From Succinivibrio sp. (lineage in GTDB: Bacteria; Pseudomonadota; Gammaproteobacteria; Enterobacterales; Succinivibrionaceae), in contig JAGDBH010000352.1 in NCBI GenBank assembly GCA_017959135.1, forward strand, positions 1 to 5,677: a DNA stretch of 5,677 nt, given 5' to 3'. The notes under the pieces were generated by a model. The model had not been told where the DNA came from, did no database searches, and saw only the letters and a program-made list of their open reading frames with translations. Below are positions 1-5,649 of the stretch, in pieces; position 1 is the stretch's first letter, and the number at the start of each line of letters is the position of its first letter. Position numbers and translations under genes: made by a program.

Positions 1-160
1 TACCTGAAAGAGAAAGAATATGTTCAAGACTGTATCTTCTGGTACCGCCGGGCGATATACTGTCAGGTTTTAATTTCCCTGACTTTTCCCAGTTTCTTAA
101 TGTCTGAACATGAACTCCTAATATTTTTGCTGCTTGTCCGATTGGAATAATTTTGTTCAT
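1..160 (-). CDS. IS607-type serine recombinase/transposase, N-terminal part (runs off the window)
   Basis: Reading the minus strand from the ATG at 158-160 gives 53 codons with no stop before the window edge, so only the N-terminus is visible. The protein begins MNKIIPIGQAAKILGVHVQT and continues with a TLRNWEKSGKLKP stretch and a PGGTRRYS stretch. This is the MerR-like winged helix-turn-helix (residues about 4-45) that starts IS607-family transposases; there it binds the element ends, and a serine-recombinase domain follows. The catalytic domain and any tnpB partner would lie beyond position 1. A weak AGG Shine-Dalgarno sits at 172-174, 11 bases before the start. It is co-directional with the operon but separated by an AT-rich junction with its own promoter-like signal. 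Alternatives are a stand-alone MerR-type regulator or excisionase-like protein; the GKL.P...PGG.RRY pattern favours IS607. Whether the element is intact cannot be judged. Confidence 0.75.
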   Translation of the reverse strand, partial: MNKIIPIGQAAKILGVHVQTLRNWEKSGKLKPDSISPGGTRRYSLEHILSLSG

Positions 161-245
161 GTAATAATAAACCTATAAAATTTATTAGCTATTATAAACT
201 ATTTATAGATTTAATAAAACAGTAAATTACCCTCTTTCCTGAAGA
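161..245 (-). other. AT-rich junction: probable end of the IS607-type element
   Basis: These 85 bases separate the stop of the second oxidoreductase from the recombinase start. They are much richer in A/T than the flanking genes. Short repeated and inverted motifs are visible: CTATAAA at 173-179, CTATTATAAA at 189-198, its inverse TTTATAG at 202-208, and the small palindrome GTAAATTAC at 222-230. IS607-family transposases bind several copies of a short motif near the element ends, and these elements lack the usual terminal inverted repeats and target duplications, so this is plausibly the element's left end. The exact boundary cannot be fixed without an empty-site sequence. No intrinsic terminator for the operon is visible here. 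Confidence 0.4.
191..219 (-). promoter_or_regulatory. Putative promoter of the recombinase gene
   Basis: On the minus strand a perfect TATAAT -10 hexamer lies at 191-196. With a 17-base spacer the -35 position (214-219) reads TTTTAT, a poor match to TTGACA. It would start transcription about 24 bases before the recombinase ATG, inside the AT-rich junction. In sequence this AT-rich, -10 matches arise easily by chance, so confidence is modest. Confidence 0.35.
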
Positions 246-1574
246 TCAGATTTCGCTACGGGCGTGCATATCCTCGTAGATTAAACGAGCTGTTGCACCG
301 ACAGTTCTGAAAGGCTCAGGAGGAAGCCAGTTCGGTCTGAAGGTCTTTTTAACGTAGCGCAACTCTTCGCTGTCAACTCCTGTTGCCCAATCAGCAAGGA
401 ATGTTCCTACGGTTGCGGCACGCGTTACACCTGTTCCGTCACCAACAGCTCCTGCATAAATATTCTTGGAGGGATTCTCAAATAAGGGCTGAGTGTTTCC
501 TGTAATTGGGATATAACCTCCGTAGACATATTCAAAGTTAACATCTTTCAACTGAGGAAAGCGATTGTTAAAGGCTCGACGTAGTTTATAAACAGATTTG
601 TATAGTCTGCTGTTATCTATATTGATGCAGGTTGCAAAAGTGATATCAGTTCTTACATACAGTCTTCTGGTTCTGGTATAACGCAGTGTCGCCCCACCAG
701 GATGTGCTGCAGTTACACCCCATGGGCTTGCGCCGTTCAAAGTCTTGATTTCATCATCGCTAAGCTCTCTTGTAAAAGCGCCAAAGCTGTGAATACCAGC
801 AATACGGTCAGAAAGAGGAACTCCAAAATTCTTAAGAAATCCGCTTACGGTCAGAATCACTTTTTTACATTTAATCTCAGAGCCACAGGCAAGAATCACC
901 CGAGGAACATCTCCTTCTACAACCTCAATGACAGGAGTATTCTCAAAAACACTTACATTCTCAGGCAGAACTGTTGCCAGTCCTCTGACAGTTTCAGAAG
1001 GATTTATTAAAATGGTGCCAGGAGTATAGAGTGACTTAATGTAGAAGTCGGTACCAAGACGTTGTGATGTTTCAGCACCATCAAACCACTGGTAAGGAGC
1101 CTCCATCACATCAAGAAATTCTGCAAGCTGCTCAAGGTAACTTAGATTGCTTTTAATTCTGGCTGCCTGATGCATTCCGTCCTGATGCCAGTCACATTCA
1201 AGGTTATGCTCCTCCTTGATTTTCTTCATTCTCTCGATAACAAATTTATTAAGGCGAAAACGCCACTTCTGGTCATCAAGAGTGAATTTAGGATCTCCTA
1301 CAATGCTATGAGGTACATCAATGATAAAGCCCGCATTTCTTCCGGATGAAAAATAACCAATTGGAAAAGCATCAATTAGAGCAATACTTGCATCCTTATC
1401 ATTTTCAGCAAGACGAAAAGCAGCATTTACGCCTGCAAAGCCACCTCCGACCACAATATAGTCATAAGAACTCCGAATGTCACTGCGCTCCTTAAATTTG
1501 TGATTTCTGTAACGACTGGTTTCAAACCAGCCGTTTTTGCCTGATTCTTCAGGAAAATAATCTGCTCTTTTCAT
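246..1574 (-). CDS. FAD-dependent oxidoreductase, DAO family (PuuB/OrdL-like), paralogue 2
   Basis: A 442-residue cytoplasmic flavoenzyme of the D-amino acid oxidase superfamily (DAO fold, OrdL/COG0665-like; gamma-glutamylputrescine oxidase PuuB is a well-known relative, of similar length). Members oxidise a C-N bond of an amino acid or amine using FAD; the substrate here is unknown. The dinucleotide-binding GGGFAG motif is at residues 43-48 in a beta-alpha-beta unit ending at IALID (Asp68). An SSGRNAGF stretch (76-83) is next to the flavin, followed by NPSE (191-194), and DGTGVTRAA near residues 379-387 closes the FAD site. The C-terminal LPPEPFRTVGA is typical of the PuuB-like branch. There is no signal peptide or membrane segment. 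The ATG at 1572-1574 has an AGGAG Shine-Dalgarno (1581-1585, 6-base spacing) that overlaps the metI stop, so translation is probably coupled. It is paralogous to the enzyme at 4267-5601, about half of residues appearing identical by eye. It is the last gene of the operon; no terminator follows. Confidence 0.9.
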   Translation of the reverse strand: MKRADYFPEESGKNGWFETSRYRNHKFKERSDIRSSYDYIVVGGGFAGVNAAFRLAENDKDASIALIDAFPIGYFSSGRNAGFIIDVPHSIVGDPKFTLDDQKWRFRLNKFVIERMKKIKEEHNLECDWHQDGMHQAARIKSNLSYLEQLAEFLDVMEAPYQWFDGAETSQRLGTDFYIKSLYTPGTILINPSETVRGLATVLPENVSVFENTPVIEVVEGDVPRVILACGSEIKCKKVILTVSGFLKNFGVPLSDRIAGIHSFGAFTRELSDDEIKTLNGASPWGVTAAHPGGATLRYTRTRRLYVRTDITFATCINIDNSRLYKSVYKLRRAFNNRFPQLKDVNFEYVYGGYIPITGNTQPLFENPSKNIYAGAVGDGTGVTRAATVGTFLADWATGVDSEELRYVKKTFRPNWLPPEPFRTVGATARLIYEDMHARSEI

Positions 1575-1580
1575 GATTAA

Positions 1581-1585
1581 CTCCT
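1581..1585 (-). promoter_or_regulatory. Shine-Dalgarno overlapping the metI stop codon
   Basis: AGGAG on the minus strand lies 6 bases before the ATG of the second oxidoreductase and shares bases with the TAG stop of metI (1584-1586). Ribosomes ending metI would be placed directly at this start, so the oxidoreductase is probably produced together with the permease. The site also fixes the start codon. Confidence 0.8.
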
Positions 1586-2264
1586 AATGTGTTGTTTTCC
1601 TGATGATGTAATTTCCACCTTTCTGAATCACACTAACCATCAGAAGGATTACAACAATAGTAATGTAGGTAACATCGGTCTGACCACGCTGATGACCATA
1701 GCGAATTGCAAAATCACCAAGGCCACCGCCACCGATAGCACCTGCCATTGCAGTAAGACCGATTAGACTGATAGCTGTAATCTGAGACACTCTTACCAGT
1801 GAAGGAATACTCTCCTTAAGATAGACTCTGAAAATAATACCAAGAGGAGATGATCCCATAGACATTGCAGCTTCCACAAGACCGTTGTCCACATTTGACA
1901 AAGCGCTTTCCACCTGTCTTGAAAAGAAAGGTACAGTACCAACTACCAGCGGAACAATTGCACCTGTAGTTCCGATTGCAGTGCCCACAATAAATCTTGA
2001 AAAAGGAATAAGGGCGGCAAGCAGAATCACAAACGGGATAGAACGGAAAACATTGATAAGTCTGTCCAGAATTCCAAATACACTCTTATTCTCAAGAATT
2101 CCCCCCTGTTTTGTAACAATAAGTGTCACGCCAAGGATAATTCCAAAAAGGAAGGCAATACCGCCTGATACAAACATCATATACAGAGTCTGCAGTGTTG
2201 AAATCCACAGCTCATCAAGCTTTGAGGCAACGTGAGGAAATAGAGTATTAAACAGATCAGCCAT
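1584..2264 (-). CDS. metI: MetI-type ABC transporter permease (methionine/amino acid import)
   Basis: The 226-residue inner-membrane subunit of a MetNIQ-type importer, near the usual MetI length (about 217). Hydrophobic stretches suggest five membrane segments, around residues 22-50, 65-88, 97-117, 162-184 and 196-216. The cytoplasmic coupling (EAA) loop begins at EAAMSMGSSP (131-140) and ends around KESIPSLV (150-157), matching the EAA...G...I.LP pattern that docks on the ATPase. A glycine-rich AGAIGGGGLGDFAIRYG stretch (174-190) follows, as is characteristic of MetI. The start ATG (2262-2264) lies inside the 3' end of metN, with an 8-bp overlap, and is preceded by a strong GGAGG (2274-2278, 9-base spacing), so metN and metI are coupled. 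No frameshift or missing segment is seen. The family assignment is secure; the transported ligand is inferred from family membership. Confidence 0.93.
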   Translation of the reverse strand: MADLFNTLFPHVASKLDELWISTLQTLYMMFVSGGIAFLFGIILGVTLIVTKQGGILENKSVFGILDRLINVFRSIPFVILLAALIPFSRFIVGTAIGTTGAIVPLVVGTVPFFSRQVESALSNVDNGLVEAAMSMGSSPLGIIFRVYLKESIPSLVRVSQITAISLIGLTAMAGAIGGGGLGDFAIRYGHQRGQTDVTYITIVVILLMVSVIQKGGNYIIRKTTH

Positions 2265-3294
2265 TTTTCAGAACCTCCACATTTACATTCTTTCCGGCTA
2301 TATAAATAAGAGCATTTTCAACATCCTCATAACGGCCCGAGAGAATTCCCACGGTACCACCGATAGGAGAGTTGTTTACAAGCTCCACATCAGCATAAAG
2401 AATGTTCATCGTCACGTTGAAACGATGAGTCATCAGAGAAATAAGAGGCTCGGAAACACCTGGTCCCCTGTAGGATAGTCTTACAAATTTCTCCCCTGGC
2501 TTAAGATCGCATATAAGAGGATAGTCTGATGAGAGATGCTCTGCCTTTGAAAGATTTGATGCTGCCTTTACAAAATTCTGGGTTATATTCTCCTTAGGAT
2601 TTGCAAAAACCTCAAAAGTTGAGCCCTGTTCTACCAGATGTCCATTCTCAAGTACCGCAACTCTGCTGCAGATATCTTTAACCACAGCCATCTCATGAGT
2701 AATGATTACTATTGTGATTCCAAGTTCAGCGTTAAGCTCCTTTAGAAGACCTAAAATCTCATGAGTAGTCTGAGGGTCCAAGGCAGAAGTAGCCTCGTCG
2801 CAAAGCAGAACCTTTGGCGATGAGGCCAGAGCTCTGGCTATAGCAACACGCTGTTTCTGACCGCCTGAAAGCTCTGAAGGATAGGAATTGGCTTTGCTTT
2901 CCAGATCAACTCGTTTTAAGAGCTCAAATGCTCTTTTTCTCTGCTCATCCTTTTTAATTCCCTTGTGAGACAGAGGGTAGATTACATTTTCAAGTACGGT
3001 TCTTGATGGCATCAGATTGAAATGCTGGAAAATCATACCGATACCGGCTCTTGCATCTCTGAGATCTTTTGGAGATAAGGCTGTCAGATTTAGTCCATCT
3101 ACGCTGACAACACTGCCCTTATCCGGTATTTCAAGAAGATTAATGCAGCGGACGAGAGTAGATTTTCCTGCACCTGAAAAACCAATAATGCCAAAGATTT
3201 CCCCTTTTTTTATTTCCAGTGACACATCATCCACTGCCTTAAAGGAGACACCGTCACGTTCAAATGTTTTTGAAACATGCTCAAGTTTTATCAT
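2257..3294 (-). CDS. metN: MetN-type ABC transporter ATP-binding protein with NIL domain
   Basis: The 345-residue ATPase that powers the MetI permease; the length equals that usual for MetN. All nucleotide-binding motifs are present in order: Walker A GFSGAGKST (38-46), Q-loop Q90, ABC signature LSGGQ (142-146), Walker B KVLLCDEA (161-168, with D166 and catalytic E167), D-loop SALD (170-173) and the switch histidine H200 in THEM. Residues about 265-345 form the C-terminal NIL domain (it includes SYRGPGVSEPLIS and ends at VEVLKNG). In E. coli MetN this domain binds methionine and shuts the transporter down (trans-inhibition), so similar feedback is likely but not shown here. Its stop lies inside the first codons of metI. 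The Shine-Dalgarno is weak (AGG at 3303-3305, 8 bases before the ATG), and the gene is preceded by a stem-loop, both consistent with lower output than metQ. Confidence 0.95.
   Translation of the reverse strand: MIKLEHVSKTFERDGVSFKAVDDVSLEIKKGEIFGIIGFSGAGKSTLVRCINLLEIPDKGSVVSVDGLNLTALSPKDLRDARAGIGMIFQHFNLMPSRTVLENVIYPLSHKGIKKDEQRKRAFELLKRVDLESKANSYPSELSGGQKQRVAIARALASSPKVLLCDEATSALDPQTTHEILGLLKELNAELGITIVIITHEMAVVKDICSRVAVLENGHLVEQGSTFEVFANPKENITQNFVKAASNLSKAEHLSSDYPLICDLKPGEKFVRLSYRGPGVSEPLISLMTHRFNVTMNILYADVELVNNSPIGGTVGILSGRYEDVENALIYIAGKNVNVEVLKNG
2274..2278 (-). promoter_or_regulatory. Strong Shine-Dalgarno for metI inside the metN 3' end
   Basis: GGAGG on the minus strand, 9 bases before the metI ATG and wholly inside the metN reading frame. 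It supports the overlapping start at 2262-2264 rather than a later one, and indicates translational coupling of the ATPase and permease. Confidence 0.75.
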
Positions 3295-3335
3295 TTATCT
3301 TACCTATCACTTATATTTATGGATTTGCAAAATAG

Positions 3336-3376
3336 CTAAAAAGAACTCTTTATCTGCGGGAGCAGGATAAAGAGTT
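3336..3376 (-). terminator. Stem-loop plus T-run between metQ and metN (probable partial terminator)
   Basis: An 11-bp perfect inverted repeat, AACTCTTTATC (3344-3354) against GATAAAGAGTT (3366-3376), continues with TGC/GCA pairing around a GGGA loop and one bulged base, giving about 14 paired positions. On the minus strand the stem is followed at once by CTTTTT, and it begins 9 bases after the metQ stop. This is the layout of a Rho-independent terminator reading in the operon direction. On the plus strand no T-run follows, so it is one-directional. metN and metI lack an obvious strong promoter of their own, so read-through is expected. The likely effect is to give more metQ than metN-metI mRNA, or to protect the metQ 3' end. 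Confidence 0.7.
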
Positions 3377-3385
3377 AAAGTCTGC

Positions 3386-4204
3386 TTAATACTTGAATAC
3401 AGGAACCTCACCTCCGTGATAAAGCTCTTTGATAATTTCAGCTGTTTCCTTAGTCTGATAAGCTGCGATTATCTTTTTGAATACTGGGTTATCTTTGTTA
3501 TCAGTACGAGCTGCAATTACGTTGATGTAAGGATTGTCCAGATCAACCTTGCCAACACCGTCAGAGAATATAGGATCGGTAGAAGGATTCAGATCATTGT
3601 CTACAGCATAATTTGCATTGATGATTGCTGCTGCCACATCTGGAAGAAGACTTGGAGTATTACCGGCATCAACCTCATAAATCTGGATGTGCTTTGGATT
3701 CTCGGTAATATCACGTACAGTTGGAATGTAGCCCTTTGAAGGATCAAGCTTGATAAGACCGGCAAGTTCCAGAACCTTCAGAGCACGTCCGCCATTGGTA
3801 GGATCGTTAGGAATAGCAATAGTATCTCCATCCTGAAGCTCACTTACATTCTTTATCTTTTTGGAATAAAGACCTAAAGGAGAGATGATGGTATTGGCAA
3901 TAGGCTCAATCTTATAGTCATGAGCTTCAATATCTGCTTTAAGGTATGCCACATGCTGGAAGGCGTTAAGGTCAATTTCACCGTCATTCAGCGCACGGTT
4001 AGGAAGAGTATAATCTGCAAACTTGACTAAGGTAAGTTTTACGCCTTCCTTATCAAGTCTCTTTACAACATTCTCCCATGCCTCGTTGTGTTCACCTACA
4101 ACACCAAGTTTGATTTCATTAGCCTCATCTGCAAAAGCAGCAGGTGAAGTGATGAAAGATAAACCAACAAATGTAGCGGTTAAAAGAGTTTTAATATTTT
4201 TCAT
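3386..4204 (-). CDS. metQ: MetQ/NlpA-family substrate-binding protein, non-lipidated
   Basis: A 272-residue periplasmic receptor that captures the ligand and delivers it to MetI. Residues 1-25 form a Sec signal peptide: KNIK, a hydrophobic core to about residue 19, and a likely cleavage after PAAFA, before DEANE. Unlike E. coli MetQ, no cysteine is present for lipid attachment, so the mature protein should be soluble. The NlpA-family core starts at IKLGVVGEHNEAWE (31-44). Conserved blocks include DLNAFQHVAYL (78-88), ISPLGLYS (107-114), NDPTNGGRAL (133-142), INANYA (195-200) and NPYINV (224-229). Phe82, His84, Tyr87, Arg140, Asn198 and Asn224 appear to match, from memory of MetQ structures, positions that contact methionine. 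The ATG has a good Shine-Dalgarno (AAGGA, 4212-4216, 7-base spacing). It lies between an oxidoreductase gene and the metNI pair. Other NlpA proteins bind other amino acids or dipeptides, so the ligand is not certain. Confidence 0.92.
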   Translation of the reverse strand: MKNIKTLLTATFVGLSFITSPAAFADEANEIKLGVVGEHNEAWENVVKRLDKEGVKLTLVKFADYTLPNRALNDGEIDLNAFQHVAYLKADIEAHDYKIEPIANTIISPLGLYSKKIKNVSELQDGDTIAIPNDPTNGGRALKVLELAGLIKLDPSKGYIPTVRDITENPKHIQIYEVDAGNTPSLLPDVAAAIINANYAVDNDLNPSTDPIFSDGVGKVDLDNPYINVIAARTDNKDNPVFKKIIAAYQTKETAEIIKELYHGGEVPVFKY

Positions 4205-4266
4205 AATATATTCCTTTTGTTTATTATTTTTTAAACAGGTTGATAAATGTCTTTTTATGTATGGGA
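4205..4266 (-). other. Intergenic spacer before metQ with a small inverted repeat
   Basis: 62 AT-rich bases separate the first oxidoreductase from metQ. They hold the metQ Shine-Dalgarno (4212-4216) and an inverted repeat, TGTTTA (4218-4223) against TAAACA (4232-4237), with an 8-base loop. Flanking CC/GG bases (4213-4214 and 4238-4239) could extend the pairing over part of the Shine-Dalgarno, but the helix is weak and AT-rich. No terminator follows the oxidoreductase here, and no convincing -35/-10 pair was found, so read-through from upstream into metQ is the simplest view. Confidence 0.35.
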
Positions 4267-5601
4267 TCAGAGTTCAGATCCTGCATACAAATCCTTGTAT
4301 TTGAGGAAAGCTGTAGCTCCTAACGTTCTTATTGGCTCTGGAGGCAGATAGCTTGGATGATAGGCTCGCTTTATATAATCGAGTTCGCTGCTATCTCGAT
4401 GCTGAATAAGATCAGCAAGATAAGTACCCAGAATTGCAGCTCTGGTAACGCCTGTTCCATCCGAGGTAACTCCAGCATAGATATTCTTTGCAACCTCTCC
4501 AAACAGAGGTCTTGTGTTTCCGGTAAAGGAAATCAGGCCACCATACTTGTATTCAAACTCAACATTTTCAAGTTCAGGGAAGCGTCTTACAAAAGCTCTC
4601 CTTAGATAGAAATCTGAGCGGTCAAATTTCTTTTGAGGAATATTCAGATTGGTTGCAAAATCAATGTCAGTTCGAACAAAGATTCGGTGATCAGGAGTAA
4701 ATCTTAAGGTTGCTCCAGATGGATGTGTTGCGGTGATTCCCCATGGGCGTACATTTTTAAAGTTCTCAAGTTCACTCTCTGTAAGCACACGGGTTAGAGC
4801 ACCATAGCTGTGAATAGCTGCAACATTTGAAGCAGAGGCAAATCCAAAACGGCTTAAAAATGCATTTACAGTAAGGATAACCTGTCTTGCTACAATCTCT
4901 CTGCCGTCAGCAAGAATAACCTTTGGAATTGCGCCCTCTTCAACTCCTGAAACCTTAGTGTTTTCAAACACGGATACATTTGAAGGCAGAGCTGAAGCCA
5001 GTCCTCTTATAACCTCGGATGGGTTGTTGAGAATAGTATCCTTTACATAAATGGCATCCTTGTAGAATGAGGTACCTAATCTTGATGCCAGTTCTTCTCC
5101 ACGAACACGTTCATAGCCTAACCCCAGTCTCTGCAGATGACCTTCCAGAGCATCAAGAGCTGCAACATTTCTCTTTTCGCGTACAGCCTTATACATGCCG
5201 TCCTGTCGCCATTCAAACTCAAGCTTGCTCTGCTCCCTGATCTTTTCAATACGGGAAACCACTGTTCTATTTAAGTGAAGAAGCCATCTCTGATCATCCA
5301 GTGTGAAATGGTCAAAGCCAATCAGCGCTTTGGCAACCTGAGCCAAGGCAACAAAGCCAGCATTTCTTCCAGAGCTGTAATAACCTACAGGAAGAGCATC
5401 TATCAGAGCTATTTTTGCTGAAGGATTATTCTCTGAAAGTCTGAAGGCTGCACTTACACCACCAAAACCGGCGCCAACTACAACATAGTCATAACTGTTT
5501 TTTATTTCTGACGGATCGTTAAACTTATGGTTCTTATATGCTGATAGTTCATACCATGGATTAACACCGGATCCCTCAGGAAAACTTGAAGTTCTATACA
5601 T
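4267..5601 (-). CDS. FAD-dependent oxidoreductase, DAO family (PuuB/OrdL-like), paralogue 1
   Basis: A 444-residue cytoplasmic flavoenzyme and the first gene of the operon. Domain order: an N-terminal extension with PWYELSAYKNHKF (15-27); the FAD-binding GAGFGG motif (43-48), with the strand-end acid Asp68 in IALID; SSGRNAGF (76-83); a variable segment (84-98) before FTLDDQ (99-104); the substrate-domain NPSE (193-196); the C-terminal FAD contact SDGTGVTRAA (380-389); and LPPEPIRTLGA (419-429). This layout is that of OrdL/PuuB-type members of the DAO superfamily, which oxidise amines or amino acids to imines; in PuuB-like oxidases oxygen is the acceptor and peroxide is formed. No signal peptide is present, so the substrate must be imported, which fits the MetNIQ genes downstream. 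The start is set by GGGAG (5608-5612) 6 bases before the ATG. It differs from its paralogue chiefly in the segment after SSGRNAGF. The exact substrate is unknown; sarcosine or D-amino acid oxidase-like activity is possible. Confidence 0.9.
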   Translation of the reverse strand: MYRTSSFPEGSGVNPWYELSAYKNHKFNDPSEIKNSYDYVVVGAGFGGVSAAFRLSENNPSAKIALIDALPVGYYSSGRNAGFVALAQVAKALIGFDHFTLDDQRWLLHLNRTVVSRIEKIREQSKLEFEWRQDGMYKAVREKRNVAALDALEGHLQRLGLGYERVRGEELASRLGTSFYKDAIYVKDTILNNPSEVIRGLASALPSNVSVFENTKVSGVEEGAIPKVILADGREIVARQVILTVNAFLSRFGFASASNVAAIHSYGALTRVLTESELENFKNVRPWGITATHPSGATLRFTPDHRIFVRTDIDFATNLNIPQKKFDRSDFYLRRAFVRRFPELENVEFEYKYGGLISFTGNTRPLFGEVAKNIYAGVTSDGTGVTRAAILGTYLADLIQHRDSSELDYIKRAYHPSYLPPEPIRTLGATAFLKYKDLYAGSEL

Positions 5602-5607
5602 ACACTA

Positions 5608-5612
5608 CTCCC
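5608..5612 (-). promoter_or_regulatory. Shine-Dalgarno of the first operon gene
   Basis: GGGAG on the minus strand, 6 bases upstream of the ATG at 5599-5601. It confirms the start codon of the first oxidoreductase. Confidence 0.75.
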
Positions 5613-5620
5613 AAATACGC

Positions 5621-5649
5621 CTTATACAAAAAGCGCGTCAGTCGAATAA
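5621..5649 (-). promoter_or_regulatory. Putative operon promoter
   Basis: On the minus strand TATAAG (5621-5626) resembles a -10 hexamer. At 17 bases' spacing the -35 position (5644-5649) reads TTATTC, a weak match. An ACGC (5617-5620)/GCGT (5635-5638) inverted pair flanks the -10 and could be part of an operator, though it is short. No MetJ-type AGACGTCT boxes and no S-box-like leader are visible in the 76 bases present. The window ends too close for the full regulatory region to be judged. Confidence 0.35.

Larger units (their letters stand above)
246..5601 (-). other. Probable five-gene operon: oxidase - metQ - metN - metI - oxidase
   Basis: All five genes read the same way with gaps of 62, 91, -8 and 9 bp. 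metN and metI overlap, and metI and the last oxidoreductase are linked through a stop/Shine-Dalgarno overlap. The two oxidoreductases are paralogues flanking a complete MetNIQ-type importer, so the pair and the transporter probably serve one pathway. Metabolite uptake followed by cytoplasmic flavin-dependent oxidation is the inferred role. Confidence 0.75.

Noticed and set aside
702..1010. Plus-strand open frame of 102 codons within the second oxidoreductase
   Set aside because: It lies wholly antisense to a gene with clear family motifs, has no Shine-Dalgarno or recognisable domain, and reads as low-quality sequence.
1885..2235. Plus-strand open frame of 116 codons opposite metI
   Set aside because: A shadow of the hydrophobic metI sequence; no family features and no start signal.
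3295..3343. An internal promoter for metN
   Set aside because: A TATAAG and a TTGCAA string are present but spaced only 9 bases apart; no valid pair was found.
3017..3370. Plus-strand open frame of 117 codons opposite the metN 5' end
   Set aside because: It is antisense to the Walker A region of metN and runs through the stem-loop; no supporting motif.
4232..4260. MetJ-box-like half site (AGACATTTATC on the minus strand)
   Set aside because: Only a single partial match to AGACGTCT, and MetJ operators need at least two adjacent boxes.
4205..4266. A separate promoter for metQ
   Set aside because: AT-rich -10-like strings exist, but none has a -35 at acceptable spacing; chance matches are expected in such sequence.
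3416..4304. Plus-strand open frames opposite metQ (3416-3739 and 4023-4304)
   Set aside because: Both are antisense to the conserved metQ frame, and the apparent hydrophobic stretch is produced by the spacer DNA; no evidence of coding.
4357..4605. Plus-strand open frame of 82 codons opposite the first oxidoreductase
   Set aside because: Antisense shadow without a ribosome site or known domain.
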